In this document: positions 32,558-44,900 of the stretch, in pieces | Numbering within the stretch: the stretch's first letter is position 1 | Layout: each line of letters starts with the position of its first letter | Source: Lithodes maja | Taxonomy: Eukaryota > Arthropoda > Malacostraca > Decapoda > Lithodidae | Reading direction: 5' to 3' | NCBI GenBank assembly: GCA_037953745.1 | Contig: JBAKBP010013005.1 | Coordinates: forward strand, 1-64,000 | Length of the DNA stretch: 64,000 nt | Notes under the pieces: model-generated | Databases searched by the model: none | What the model was told of the DNA's origin: nothing | What the model saw: only the letters and a program-made list of their open reading frames with translations | Translations under genes and position numbers: made by a program

Positions 32558-34411
32558 TGTTACGACCGGGCACTCGGGTACACTAGGGCTCTTACACAGG
32601 ACTCGAGTATGGCTCGCTGCCACAACGGAAACACACGATCCCAACCCCAGAGTACTGCCAGCCGAACAAAAAACGCCACTACCCTCCAGAGTTCTATCTG
32701 CTATAACGGGGTATACAAGAACTCGGTACTAGCGTTTCACACAACAGACTAATAACAAGACGGGAGTTATCTAGTCTGGTCAACAATCAAACAAAGAAGA
32801 AAGTACTACAACACTAAAGAATAGTGTTGGCCGAAGCCGAAGTAATCCACCCTTGAACTAAGAACTTAAGAAGTCCTCCACCCTCTACTTCGGATCGGCA
32901 CTATTACGTTACGTTAAACAATAGTCCTCGAGCATCAAGCAAGGAATCTTCTGATAAGTTAGATGCTTCTCGAATACTCATAAGAAGTAAGTATCGGATT
33001 TTGAACAGCAATTTAATGAATAACTCACTGGTAATTAAAGGCTTTAAATTGACATAAGAAGAATTATAAGAATAAGCAATAGGATATGGCAAACATTAAG
33101 AAGAAGTACTCCGACAATGCACTGGCAATAGCCTACTAAGATTGTGCTCGTGGGCCACTAATCTCTGAAGTAGCTAAGCGTGCCACACATGAAATCAATA
33201 ATGCTTAAACAATAATATACATAAGGAGAAGCTTCAATACTATACTGTATCTGCTGGTCGAGCAAAGTCTAGCTGGGATATCTAAGGTTAAGAGACAATG
33301 GCTGAGCAAGCGGCTCGTAGCCTAGCGAGGTCCTTAAGACTGTGCGGCCAAATTACGGTAATTGACGGGATGCTCTCTTGAGAGATCCAGATCACTAGTA
33401 TCTGGTTCTCTCCTGGCGATCCTCTCAAAGTCAAGCAAATGAGATAGCACAGTGTTGGGTGGCACAGGCAAAAGCCCTCACTCGCAACACAGTGCTAAAC
33501 TCCCACGGTACACAGTCAGAAAGACCACCTAGGCGTTCCACGTCTCCGTTGCAATTGTACCGGTTCAACCGCAACCTAGTACTCATAGGAAATCACAACT
33601 CAGAAACCCTATCCCAGTCTAGCATTGCCTAAACCAGCAGAAAACAGGAACATGAATAATCGCACACAGGGAAATGCATATACGAGTGCAACAAACATCA
33701 ATCAATCCTATTCTAGTTAACCCTTCCAAAAATAGGCTATCTAACAGGCACTTATCTCGTGAGAACTCAAGCGATAATACTTTGGCTGACTAAATCTGCA
33801 CCAAAGGGGTCATGGAGGTTAAACAGGGACGAGAAGAGAAGAAGATAGGCTGTTCAGAGAGTAGAGAAAGTTCACATCAGTCGGAAGAATATGGATAGTT
33901 GCAAGGGATATGAGAAGTCGCTTTGCCTGATGAGTTCTGAAGAATTGTGGCGAGGACCTCTCTTTTTATACTCGGCCCTCTAGCGGCATATCTCAAACTA
34001 CTTAAGGACCGCCCACTGGCAATCATGACGTCATATTCTCTCTCAATCTGGGATCGACAAAGAACTTCCCACGCGCTGAAAGGGAGGAAGGGAGGAGGGA
34101 GGAGGGAATTAGGCCTACCGGCCCGCGTGGCGCACTCACTGATCCCCGTTACGTAATATCTCTCTCTCTCTCCTCTCATCATTACATATAAGTCCCACAC
34201 ACAATACTTATAACTAATGATATAAAATAGAACTCGTTGACTCAGATGAAAACAAAATACATATTTATAATACTTATAGTACAACGGCTCACATAAACTA
34301 AGTTAGGAAACTCTACACAGACTACAGCCAAAGTTCCTGCCCTGACGATCCTAGCGAGAGTGGGGCCTGACTGGGCGTTCTGTACAGCATGCTCATACTC
34401 GACATGCGTCA
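32558..34411 (-). repeat. 3' LTR of copy A
   Basis: It matches 39,647-41,500 with few differences. A TATA box (CTTTTTATA on the + strand, 33,962-33,970) is conserved. Confidence 0.9.
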
Positions 34412-34899
34412 CACCTCCCCCAAGATTTTACTTGCTCAACCCTGAGCTAAAATCTGATATACAGAACCCCATCAAACCCCTCACACCCAGCGACCGCATG
34501 GCACTAAAACAACGCTGAGTTTATCACTAAAACACATCTTATATAAAATAAAATTCACATTTCATAACTCCTCCCAACAATAGTAAAAGACATAATATCA
34601 TGCTCCCAGAGCGAGCTTACAGCAGCTCAGCCGTTTGATAGTTCGTGGACTACTCAAACACTATAGGCTATGACAAACTTATACAATTATCTATATCAAA
34701 AAGAAAGAGTTTTTATATGATTTTTATATTTTAATATGTTTTTTTCCGGCTGCACTATAAGGGCAGCCTATTTTCTTCTATACCAAACGCTCAACAATCC
34801 TGCTTTACGACCCAATACGCTGGGCTACAACCGCGAGCCAACAAGCACCAAGCGCAAAATACTACTCAAACCAAAGCAGGAGGCTACCCGTGTGTCAAT
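34412..34899 (-). other. 3' untranslated region and polypurine tract of copy A
   Basis: On the - strand, GGGGGAGGTG (34,412-34,421) immediately precedes the 3' LTR. The remainder is non-coding and nearly identical in copies B and C. Confidence 0.75.
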
Positions 34900-37800
34900 C
34901 TACCCAGGATCATATACCCCTGAACGACCACATGCAACCTCGTTGTCACAACCGGCAATATGGCTTATGTCCAGGTTATATACCAATAACCTTAGTGACC
35001 ACCTGGTCAGCCTCATATTCCGATTGTGAAACTGGTCCAAGATCTCGAGAGGGTAATGATCTGGGTAAACTACACCGACCGGACCATAGGCTGGAACATA
35101 GATCTCGAAATGCCCCAGCGCATCATTGTCCTTTTCACTTTCATTCATCAGGCTCTGACACGTTGCTGGTGCATTCTTAAGTCCGTCAGGCACAACATTA
35201 CACCGGTAAGTACTCCCGTCCACCACAAAACCACATACCTCTTTAGCGCGCTCGGACAAAGGTACTTGCCAGTAACCTTTTACTAAATCAACTTTAGACA
35301 AAAACCGAGCATTACCAATTTTATCAACACTATCATCAACCCGAGGAAGAGGATATGGGTTAGTTGGAGTCAAACCGTTTAGCCTACGGAAATCAATACA
35401 GAAGCGTACCTTGCCATCTGGTTTAGGCTGCAGTGTTACGGGGGAAGTCCATTTAACGGTACCTTTCTCTATCAACCCTCTACCGAGCATATACTCCAAC
35501 TCATCCCTCAGAGCGGGTAGTTTTATGGGGGGCACACGGTATGGGATTGACTTAAAGGGTAGATGGTGCCCCACGTCAACATCATGCATAGCCTGAGTAG
35601 TGAGGCCTGGATGTTCAGCGAATACAGTGGGGTATAAACCGAGCAACTGACGGATAGCTTCAAATTGCGGCTCAGGCAAATGGGCTATAGCCTCGTCAGC
35701 CCTTAGGCTCGAGTTCCCCGCCCACTGATCCGCTGAAACATGGTGATCCCAGCTATCCTCCTCTGAAGCTTGACTGTCCCCCTCTCCTTCTCCACCACGG
35801 CCGCAACAAGCCAACACAGGTACAGTGAGAGGCTCAGAGGGGCGCCTCACATACTCTTTTATCAGGTTCACGTGACATAACTGATTCTTCTTCCTCCTGT
35901 CTGGAGTGGCAACAAGGTAATCTAGGTCCGAAATTTTCTCCACAATTTTATAGGGTCCAGTATACTTCGCCGACAAGGGGTTACCCACCAAAGGCAACAA
36001 AATCAACACCTCCTGTCCCACAATGAACTCCCGGAGCTTCACTTTGCGATCATACCTGTCCTTCATTAAAGCTTGTGACCCTGTTAAATTCCGACCTGCC
36101 ATCTCCAGACTCTTAAGCATGCGCTCACGGCTTTCAAACACATACTTCAACAAGGAACAAGGCGGCACAGTTCCTTCCCAAATTTCCCGCAGCATATTAA
36201 GGGGGCCCCTGACTCGGTGTCCAAAAATCAGCTCGTTTGGACTAAATCCCAGGCTCTCAACAGGCACTTCCCGAGCAGCAAACAGTACATACGGCAATCC
36301 AAGATCCCAATCTCTTCCGTTATCAGCACAATAACACCTGAGCATGCTTTTAAGGGTGGCATGCCACCGCTCAAGCACCCCTTGGCTCTCAGGGTGATAC
36401 GCTGACGATACCACCGCCCGTATTCCATGCTGTTGCATTGTTTGCTTAAAGAGATTGGAGGTGAAATTGGACCCCTGATCAGACTGAATCTCCTCCGGGT
36501 ACCCGTACCTTGAAAAGTACCACAACAAGTTACTGACTACCGTCTTAGCCATGCCGTTTTTCATGGGGTATGCATCGGGGTATCTAGTGGCAACATCCAT
36601 GATGGTTAACACAAATTTATTACCAGCCTTTGTGGGAGGGAGGGGACCAACCATGTCAACAACAATCTTACTAAAAGGTGGCCCAATTACAGGAATAGGG
36701 TGCAACGGAGCCTTAGGAATAACTTGGTTTGGTTTCCCGACCCGTTGACAAATATCACATGAGTTTATCCAGGACTGCACATGAGACTTCATCCCCGGCC
36801 ACCAAAACAACTTCCCCAAAGCCGCCACCGTTTTTCTTACCCCCAAATGTCCTGCCAGCGGTGTGTCATGCGCCAAACTCAGTAGGCTATCCCTGCACTC
36901 CCGCGGCACCATCAACTGGTCCACTACCCCGGACCCCATCTTCCAGCTACGGTTAGGGTCTTGAAAACGCCGATACAGGATGCCATCTAAATAAAAAAAA
37001 TCTCCCGGCTTTGCATCACCGTCCTCGTCGAGCTCCACAGCTCCATTAGCACACGTTTGGAGCTCAGGGTCCTCCAGCTGCAACCGACGTATATCTGAGG
37101 GTGCCAAGCGATCTAACTGCTCCCGGAGCAATGCATGACCCTCCCCGATACTGAGCTGCTCCCTCTGTCTCTCTCGATGTTCATAACGTTGCTGTCGTGG
37201 AGACTCGTCATGCCCAGCCTCGTCACTCTCGATGACAGGCCCAGGGGCTACTCCAGAACTAAGTAATGGTGCTAATACTGAATCACCCAGGAGAGCCGCC
37301 GAGTCAAAACTCTTAAAACCAACTCCAGCTTTAGCCTCCTCCTGTTGATCGTTCCTCTGCTGGTCTGAAGACGGAGGACTAGGCTGTGACACTTTAGCTG
37401 CCCGAGCTCGGGTGACAGCACACGCCATGGGTTGTGCCTGGCACCGCTCGACCCACTCTCGCTCTTCCCTACTCACGTCGGCCGGCCTCTCGGCAACGAC
37501 TAAGGGTAGAACCTCAGAAGCGGGCATTGCAAAGTCGTTGCCGAGAAGAAGGTCGACGCCCTCCACTGGCAGTTTCTCCACAATCCCAACATCCAATTCA
37601 CGTGCCACACCATCCACCTCCAACTCCAACCGCACCAGCGGGTATGACCGAGTTGCATTAATACCCTGCACCACCACCACCCGAGCCGCATTTATAGGGT
37701 AGCCAGTCAAGTTTTTCATCAAAGTCTGGGAAGCACCTGTATCACGCAAGACCTCTACTCCATGCTTGCGCCCCGCCCACATCACGCAACCCCGTCCTCT

Positions 37801-39447
37801 ATGGTCGCAAAAAACATCCTGAGCAGGGTTCGAGCCTCCCAGGTGCTTCTGCATTGGCTGTGCCTCAGCCTCTGACGAACTGCCCCGGGCAAACTCAGAA
37901 GGCTTCAGAGACACACCAATGTTGCAGGCCAAAGACACAGCTGCTGTAGGTGGTTTGCTAGGACAGACTCTTGCAAAGTGCCCCTTTTTATGACATTGAT
38001 AACACTCTAACTCCCCTTTGGGCTTCCCTTGGTACTGGGAAGGGCCCGGCCCCTTCTTAAATGGGACGGTGCTAGTCTTGTGGTCAGTCTTGGTATCATA
38101 ACTCTTGTACTTGTTTGCATAAGATATATTACTAACTCGGGGGGGTGGGGCGTCACGCCCCTTGTTACCTGCCTCACTACGCTGGGCAGACCCGCACCCA
38201 CGAATTAATGATAGCCGGAGGTCAGCCATCTCAGCTGCCTCCTGTAGAGTTTTTGGAGTCTTTTCTTTAATAGTTAAAGTCATTTCTGCACCTGTACACT
38301 TATAAAACTGCTCGAGCAGAAACAGCTCAGTCAACTGTTCGGCCGTCTCAGCTTTCTCAGAACGTGTCCAGTTTGTAAGTGCATCTTTTAAGTCCCGGGC
38401 ATGTTCAAGAAAGGTCGCCTCCCTAGTCTTTGTAACACCCCGAAACTTCAATCGATATGTTTCTGGTTGCAACTCGTATGCCCGTAGGACAGCTCTCTTC
38501 AATTCTGGGTAGTTAATGCAAGACTCTAAAGGCAGTGCATCATAAGCCTTCAGACCCTTACCCGTAAGTCTTGAGGAGACCAGAGCTGCCCACTTCTCTT
38601 CAGGCCAATTATGCTCCCTACACTTCTTCTCAAAACGATTAAAAAATTCTGTGACTTCAGTTTCACTAAATGCCGGCACCAATTTGACTAAGTGGGACAA
38701 GGACTGTTCTCTTACTTGGCCCTCACGGCCCATCCGAATCCCTGTCGACTCTGCACGAGTCTTATCTAAATCTATTTGAGCACAATATTTCTCTGAGTCG
38801 TACCTAAGCTCAGCCTCGTGCCTCCTAATCTCAGCCTCAATCTCCTTCTCCTGCTTCCTAGACTCAATCTCCTGCTTCCTAGTCTCATCCTCCCGCCTCC
38901 TGGTCTCAGCCTCAATCTCCTTCTCCTGCTTCCTAGCCTCAATCTCAATTTTAGCAAGCTCGAGTTTAAATATCATCTCAGGAGACAGGCCGGAAGAGGG
39001 AGCTGCCACTACTGAAGGAGGGGGGGCAAGAACTGGGGAACCACCATACGCACCGCCCGAGGGCACTCCAATCTTCCAATTCTCATCCCTCTGTGGGAGA
39101 GTGCTAACCTCCGGCAACTGAGTGGACGGCACTGTGGGAGTCGAGTGAGAGGGGATCTGGGGAGGAACCCCCCCAAACGCCCTCTCCTCCGAAACCCCAT
39201 GTCGCCCACGCAACACCCAGGAAATCAGCTCCCCCTTGGACATCCCTCCTACATTGGATAGACCCAAAACCTTGGCTATCAGGTGCAAGCCATAAACATT
39301 CACCCCAGTCAGCCTCTCCTCCGTCACGTGGTACCGCTTACTCACAAAAAGTCTAGCATCCTCCTCACTAGTTACTAACGGCACCTCCTCACTTAGCATC
39401 TCTCGCTCCTCGTCAGTACTAGGGCCCGACATACTGAAGTTCACCAA
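34900..39447 (-). CDS. gag-pol: Gag-protease-integrase-(deleted RT/RNase H) polyprotein, copy A
   Basis: This 1515-aa single frame has, in order: an acidic start; a SAP-like segment (about 40-75, MSKGELISWVLRG); a charged coiled coil of short EAR/RKQE repeats (about 165-230); a capsid with a SCAN-like second half (about 245-400, LQPETYRLKFRG and LTELFLLEQFYK); and a CCHC knuckle near 480 (CYQCHKKGHFARVC). Protease follows near 567 with an intact DTGAS and LLLGND. Integrase has an HHCC domain near 855-900, D in VDMVGPLP, D in QSDQGSNF, E in HPESQGVLER and GPY near 1165. The RT N-terminus follows from about 1290, reaching motif B (LKNAPATCQSLM). There it jumps directly to the RNase H tail (ALGHFEIYV, VVYPDHYPL and LDISHIAG). 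Motif C and the RNase H catalytic core are absent. The fusion is in frame. Confidence 0.88.
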   Translation of the reverse strand: MVNFSMSGPSTDEEREMLSEEVPLVTSEEDARLFVSKRYHVTEERLTGVNVYGLHLIAKVLGLSNVGGMSKGELISWVLRGRHGVSEERAFGGVPPQIPSHSTPTVPSTQLPEVSTLPQRDENWKIGVPSGGAYGGSPVLAPPPSVVAAPSSGLSPEMIFKLELAKIEIEARKQEKEIEAETRRREDETRKQEIESRKQEKEIEAEIRRHEAELRYDSEKYCAQIDLDKTRAESTGIRMGREGQVREQSLSHLVKLVPAFSETEVTEFFNRFEKKCREHNWPEEKWAALVSSRLTGKGLKAYDALPLESCINYPELKRAVLRAYELQPETYRLKFRGVTKTREATFLEHARDLKDALTNWTRSEKAETAEQLTELFLLEQFYKCTGAEMTLTIKEKTPKTLQEAAEMADLRLSLIRGCGSAQRSEAGNKGRDAPPPRVSNISYANKYKSYDTKTDHKTSTVPFKKGPGPSQYQGKPKGELECYQCHKKGHFARVCPSKPPTAAVSLACNIGVSLKPSEFARGSSSEAEAQPMQKHLGGSNPAQDVFCDHRGRGCVMWAGRKHGVEVLRDTGASQTLMKNLTGYPINAARVVVVQGINATRSYPLVRLELEVDGVARELDVGIVEKLPVEGVDLLLGNDFAMPASEVLPLVVAERPADVSREEREWVERCQAQPMACAVTRARAAKVSQPSPPSSDQQRNDQQEEAKAGVGFKSFDSAALLGDSVLAPLLSSGVAPGPVIESDEAGHDESPRQQRYEHRERQREQLSIGEGHALLREQLDRLAPSDIRRLQLEDPELQTCANGAVELDEDGDAKPGDFFYLDGILYRRFQDPNRSWKMGSGVVDQLMVPRECRDSLLSLAHDTPLAGHLGVRKTVAALGKLFWWPGMKSHVQSWINSCDICQRVGKPNQVIPKAPLHPIPVIGPPFSKIVVDMVGPLPPTKAGNKFVLTIMDVATRYPDAYPMKNGMAKTVVSNLLWYFSRYGYPEEIQSDQGSNFTSNLFKQTMQQHGIRAVVSSAYHPESQGVLERWHATLKSMLRCYCADNGRDWDLGLPYVLFAAREVPVESLGFSPNELIFGHRVRGPLNMLREIWEGTVPPCSLLKYVFESRERMLKSLEMAGRNLTGSQALMKDRYDRKVKLREFIVGQEVLILLPLVGNPLSAKYTGPYKIVEKISDLDYLVATPDRRKKNQLCHVNLIKEYVRRPSEPLTVPVLACCGRGGEGEGDSQASEEDSWDHHVSADQWAGNSSLRADEAIAHLPEPQFEAIRQLLGLYPTVFAEHPGLTTQAMHDVDVGHHLPFKSIPYRVPPIKLPALRDELEYMLGRGLIEKGTVKWTSPVTLQPKPDGKVRFCIDFRRLNGLTPTNPYPLPRVDDSVDKIGNARFLSKVDLVKGYWQVPLSERAKEVCGFVVDGSTYRCNVVPDGLKNAPATCQSLMNESEKDNDALGHFEIYVPAYGPVGVVYPDHYPLEILDQFHNRNMRLTRWSLRLLVYNLDISHIAGCDNEVACGRSGVYDPG

Positions 39448-39646
39448 AAAATTCTCGAGACAAAAGTGTTAAACTCCCTTATGCAAGCACTAATTACTAA
39501 ATTAACTGGAGTCTCTTAAATGCTCTCCTAATTGCCTTACAAAAAAATATATTCTTCAATATGTACGCTAAAGTACGAACAAACAAATGTTGTACAACTC
39601 TGCAAAAAATTATACTGTTCACAAAATCCTAAGCAAGGTCGCCATT
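39448..39646 (-). other. Leader and primer-binding site of copy A
   Basis: On the - strand, TGGCGACCTTGC (39,633-39,644) starts two bases after the LTR end. It is the same 12 bases as in family 1. The leader continues to the Gag ATG. Confidence 0.75.
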
Positions 39647-41500
39647 TGTTACGACCGGGCACTCGGGTACACTAGGGCTCTTACACAGGACTCGAGTATG
39701 GCTCGCTGCCACAACGGAAACACACGATCCCAACCCCAGAGTACTGCCAGCCGAACAAAAAACGCCACTACCCTCCAGAGTTCTATCTGCTATAACGGGG
39801 TATACAAGAACTCGGTACTAGCGTTTCACACAACAGACTAATAGCAAGACGGGAGTTATCTAGTCTGGTCAACAATCAAACAAAGAAGAAAGTACTACAA
39901 CACTAAAGAATAGTGTTGGCCGAAGCCGAAGTAATCCACCCTTGAACTAAGAACTTAAGAAGTCCTCCACCCTCTACTTCGGATCGGCACTATTACGTTA
40001 CGTTAAACAATAGTCCTCGAGCATCAAGCAAGGAATCTTCTGATAAGTTAGATGCTTCTCGAATACTCATAAGAAGTAAGTATCGGATTTTGAACAGCAA
40101 TTTAATGAATAACTCACTGGTAATTAAAGGCTTTAAATTGACATAAGAAGAATTATAAGAATAAGCAATAGGATATGGCAAACATTAAGAAGAAGTACTC
40201 CGACAATGCACTGGCAATAGCCTACTAAGATTGTGCTCGTGGGCCACTAATCTCTGAAGTAGCTAAGCGTGCCACACATGAAATCAATAGTGCTTAAACA
40301 ATAATATACATAAGGAGAAGCTTCAATACTATGCTGTATCTGCTGGTCGAGCAAAGTCTAGCTGGGATATCTAAGGTTAGGAAACAATGGCTGAGCAAGC
40401 GGCTCGTAGCCTAGCGAGGTCCTTAAGACTGTGCGGCCAAATTACGTTAATTGACGGGATGCTCTCTTGAGAGATCCAGATCACTAGTATCTGGTTCTCT
40501 CCTGGCGATCCTCTCAAAGTCAAGCAAATGAGATAGCACAGTGTTGGGTGGCACAGGCAAAAGCCCTCACTCGCAACACAGTGCTAAACTCCCACGGTAC
40601 ACAGTCAGAAAGACCACCTAGGCGTTCCACGTCTCCGTTGCAATTGTACTGGTTCAACCGCAACCTAGTACTCATAGGAAATCACAACTCAGAAACCCTA
40701 TCCCAGTCTAGCATTGCCTAAACCAGCAGAAAACAGGAACATGAATAATCGCACACAGGGAAATGCATATACGAGTGCAACAAACATCAATCAATCCTAT
40801 TCTAGTTAACCCTTCCAAAAATAGGCTATCTAACAGGCACTTATCTCGTGAGAACTCAAGCGATAATACTTTGGCTGACTAAATCTGCACCAAAGGGGTC
40901 ATGGAGGTTAAACAGGGACGAGAAGAGAAGAAGATAGGCTGTTCAGAGAGTAGAGAAAGTTCACATCAGTCGGAAGAATATGGATAGTTGCAAGGGATAT
41001 GAGAGGTCGCTTTGCCTGATGAGTTCTGAAGAATGGTGGCCAGAACCTCTCTTTTTATACTCGGCCCTCTAGCGGCATATCTCAAACTACTTAAGGACCG
41101 CCCACTGGCAATCATGACGTCATATTCTCTCTCAATCTGGGATCGACAAAGAACTTCCCACGCGCTGAAAGGGAGGAAGGGAGGAGGGAGGAGGGAATTA
41201 GGCCTACCGGCCCGCGTGGCGCACTCACTGATCCCCGTTACGTAATATCTCCCTCTCTCTCCTCTCATCATTACATATAAGTCCCACACACAATACTTAT
41301 ATCTAATGATATAAAATAGAACTCGTTGACTTAGAAGAAAACAAAATACATAATGATAATACTTATAGTACAACGGTTCACATAAACTGAGTTAGGAAAC
41401 TCTACACAGACTACAGCCAAAGTTCCTGCCCTGACGATCCTAGCGAGAGTGGGGCCTGACTGGGCGTTCTGTACAGCATGCTCATACTCGACATGCGTCA
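39647..41500 (-). repeat. Shared LTR (5' of copy A, 3' of copy B)
   Basis: 1,854 bp. The element interiors on both sides are complete, which shows that one LTR serves two bodies. Confidence 0.9.
41026..41059 (-). promoter_or_regulatory. Family 2 LTR core promoter
   Basis: On the - strand, TATAAAAAG (41,051-41,059) is followed by TCAG (41,026-41,029), with the A about 32 bases after the start of the TATA box. The TATA box is conserved at 33,962, 48,136 and 59,474. This is the same spacing as in family 1. Confidence 0.6.
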
Positions 41501-41990
41501 CACCTCCCCCAAGATTTTACTTGCTCAACCCTGAGCTAAAATCTGATATACAGAACCCCATCAAACCCCTCACACCCAGCGACCGCATGGCACTAAAACA
41601 ACGCTGAGTTTATCACTAAAACACATCTTATATAAAAAAAAAAATTCACATTTCATAACTCCTCCCAACAATAGTAAAAGACATAATATCATGCTCCCAG
41701 AGCGAGCTTACAGCAGCTCAGCCGTTTGATAGTTCGTGGACTACTCAAACACTATAGGCTATGACAAACTTATACAATTATCTATATCAAAAAGAAAGAG
41801 TTTTTATATGATTTTTATATTTTAATATGTTTCTTTCCGGCTGCACTATAAGGGCAGCCTATTTTCTTCTATACCAAACGCTCAACAATCCTGCTTTACG
41901 ACCCAATACGCTGGGCTACAACCGCGAGCCAACAAGCACCAAGCGCAAAATACTACTCAAACCAAAGCAGGAGGCTACCCGTGTGTCAAT
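41501..41990 (-). other. 3' untranslated region and polypurine tract of copy B
   Basis: Nearly identical to 34,412-34,899. GGGGGAGGTG on the - strand abuts the LTR. Confidence 0.75.
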
Positions 41991-44900
41991 CTACCCAGGA
42001 TCATATACCCCTGAACGACCACATGCAACCTCGTTGTCACAACCGGCAATATGGCTTATGTCCAGGTTATATACCAATAACCTTAGTGACCACCTGGTCA
42101 GCCTCATATTCCGATTGTGAAACTGGTCCAAGATCTCGAGAGGGTAATGATCTGGGTAAACTACACCGACCGGACCATAGGCTGGAACATAGATCTCGAA
42201 ATGCCCCAGCGCATCATTGTCCTTTTCACTTTCATTCATCAGGCTCTGACACGTTGCTGGTGCATTCTTAAGTCCGTCAGGCACAACATTACACCGGTAA
42301 GTACTCCCGTCCACCACAAAACCACATACCTCTTTAGCGCGCTCGGACAAAGGTACTTGCCAGTAACCTTTTACTAAATCAACTTTAGACAAAAACCGAG
42401 CATTACCAATTTTATCAACACTATCATCAACCCGAGGAAGAGGATATGGGTTAGTTGGAGTCAAACCGTTTAGCCTACGGAAATCAATACAGAAGCGTAC
42501 CTTGCCATCTGGTTTAGGCTGCAGTGTTACGGGGGAAGTCCATTTAACGGTACCTTTCTCTATCAACCCTCTACCGAGCATATACTCCAACTCATCCCTC
42601 AGAGCGGGTAGTTTTATGGGGGGCACACGGTATGGGATTGACTTAAAGGGTAGATGGTGCCCCACGTCAACATCATGCATAGCCTGAGTAGTGAGGCCTG
42701 GATGTTCAGCGAATACAGTGGGGTATAAACCGAGCAACTGACGGATAGCTTCAAATTGCGGCTCAGGCAAATGGGCTATAGCCTCGTCAGCCCTTAGGCT
42801 CGAGTTCCCCGCCCACTGATCCGCTGAAACATGGTGATCCCAGCTATCCTCCTCTGAAGCTTGACTGTCCCCCTCTCCTTCTCCACCACGGCCGCAACAA
42901 GCCAACACAGGTACAGTGAGAGGCTCAGAGGGGCGCCTCACATACTCTTTTATCAGGTTCACGTGACATAACTGATTCTTCTTCCTCCTGTCTGGAGTGG
43001 CAACAAGGTAATCTAGGTCCGAAATTTTCTCCACAATTTTATAGGGTCCAGTATACTTCGCCGACAAGGGGTTACCCACCAAAGGCAACAAAATCAACAC
43101 CTCCTGTCCCACAATGAACTCCCGGAGCTTCACTTTGCGATCATACCTGTCCTTCATTAAAGCTTGTGACCCTGTTAAATTCCGACCTGCCATCTCCAGA
43201 CTCTTAAGCATGCGCTCACGGCTTTCAAACACATACTTCAACAAGGAACAAGGCGGCACAGTTCCTTCCCAAATTTCCCGCAGCATATTAAGGGGGCCCC
43301 TGACTCGGTGTCCAAAAATCAGCTCGTTTGGACTAAATCCCAGGCTCTCAACAGGCACTTCCCGAGCAGCAAACAGTACATACGGCAATCCAAGATCCCA
43401 ATCTCTTCCGTTATCAGCACAATAACACCTGAGCATGCTTTTAAGGGTGGCATGCCACCGCTCAAGCACCCCTTGGCTCTCAGGGTGATACGCTGACGAT
43501 ACCACCGCCCGTATTCCATGCTGTTGCATTGTTTGCTTAAAGAGATTGGAGGTGAAATTGGACCCCTGATCAGACTGAATCTCCTCCGGGTACCCGTACC
43601 TTGAAAAGTACCACAACAAGTTACTGACTACCGTCTTAGCCATGCCGTTTTTCATGGGGTATGCATCGGGGTATCTAGTGGCAACATCCATGATGGTTAA
43701 CACAAATTTATTACCAGCCTTTGTGGGAGGGAGGGGACCAACCATGTCAACAACAATCTTACTAAAAGGTGGCCCAATTACAGGAATAGGGTGCAACGGA
43801 GCCTTAGGAATAACTTGGTTTGGTTTCCCGACCCGTTGACAAATATCACATGAGTTTATCCAGGACTGCACATGAGACTTCATCCCCGGCCACCAAAACA
43901 ACTTCCCCAAAGCCGCCACCGTTTTTCTTACCCCCAAATGTCCTGCCAGCGGTGTGTCATGCGCCAAACTCAGTAGGCTATCCCTGCACTCCCGCGGCAC
44001 CATCAACTGGTCCACTACCCCGGACCCCATCTTCCAGCTACGGTTAGGGTCTTGAAAACGCCGATACAGGATGCCATCTAAATAAAAAAAATCTCCCGGC
44101 TTTGCATCACCGTCCTCGTCGAGCTCCACAGCTCCATTAGCACACGTTTGGAGCTCAGGGTCCTCCAGCTGCAACCGACGTATATCTGAGGGTGCCAAGC
44201 GATCTAACTGCTCCCGGAGCAATGCATGACCCTCCCCGATACTGAGCTGCTCCCTCTGTCTCTCTCGATGTTCATAACGTTGCTGTTGTGGAGACTCGTC
44301 ATGCCCAGCCTCGTCACTCTCGATGACAGGCCCAGGGGCTACTCCAGAACTAAGTAATGGTGCTAATACTGAATCACCCAGGAGAGCCGCCGAGTCAAAA
44401 CTCTTAAAACCAACTCCAGCTTTAGCCTCCTCCTGTTGATCGTTCCTCTGCTGGTCTGAAGACGGAGGACTAGGCTGTGACACTTTAGCTGCCCGAGCTC
44501 GGGTGACAGCACACGCCATGGGTTGTGCCTGGCACCGCTCGACCCACTCTCGCTCTTCCCTACTCACGTCGGCCGGCCTCTCGGCAACGACTAAGGGTAG
44601 AACCTCAGAAGCGGGCATTGCAAAGTCGTTGCCGAGAAGAAGGTCGACGCCCTCCACTGGCAGTTTCTCCACAATCCCAACATCCAATTCACGTGCCACA
44701 CCATCCACCTCCAACTCCAACCGCACCAGCGGGTATGACCGAGTTGCATTAATACCCTGCACCACCACCACCCGAGCCGCATTTATAGGGTAGCCAGTCA
44801 AGTTTTTCATCAAAGTCTGGGAAGCACCTGTATCACGCAAGACCTCTACTCCATGCTTGCGCCCCGCCCACATCACGCAACCCCGTCCTCTATGGTCGCA

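Larger units (their letters stand above)
32558..41500 (-). mobile_element. Gmr1-like LTR retrotransposon family 2, copy A
   Basis: The 5' LTR is 39,647-41,500 and the 3' LTR is 32,558-34,411, both 1,854 bp. One long polyprotein ORF lies between them. The LTRs read TGACGCATG...TAACA on the - strand. Integrase precedes RT, and RT is deleted. The 5' LTR also serves as the 3' LTR of copy B, so the locus is LTR-A-LTR-B-LTR. The outer flanks (tatat at the left, caagt at the right) show no duplication. Confidence 0.88.

Noticed and set aside
33877..34284. 135-aa LTR-encoded protein
   Set aside because: It spans the TATA box and promoter region. It is open in the left and middle LTRs but altered in the other two, and has no motifs.
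30890..38957. Numerous 60-100-aa frames opposite the pol and RT genes
   Set aside because: They are antisense or out-of-frame shadows of real coding regions without motifs of their own.
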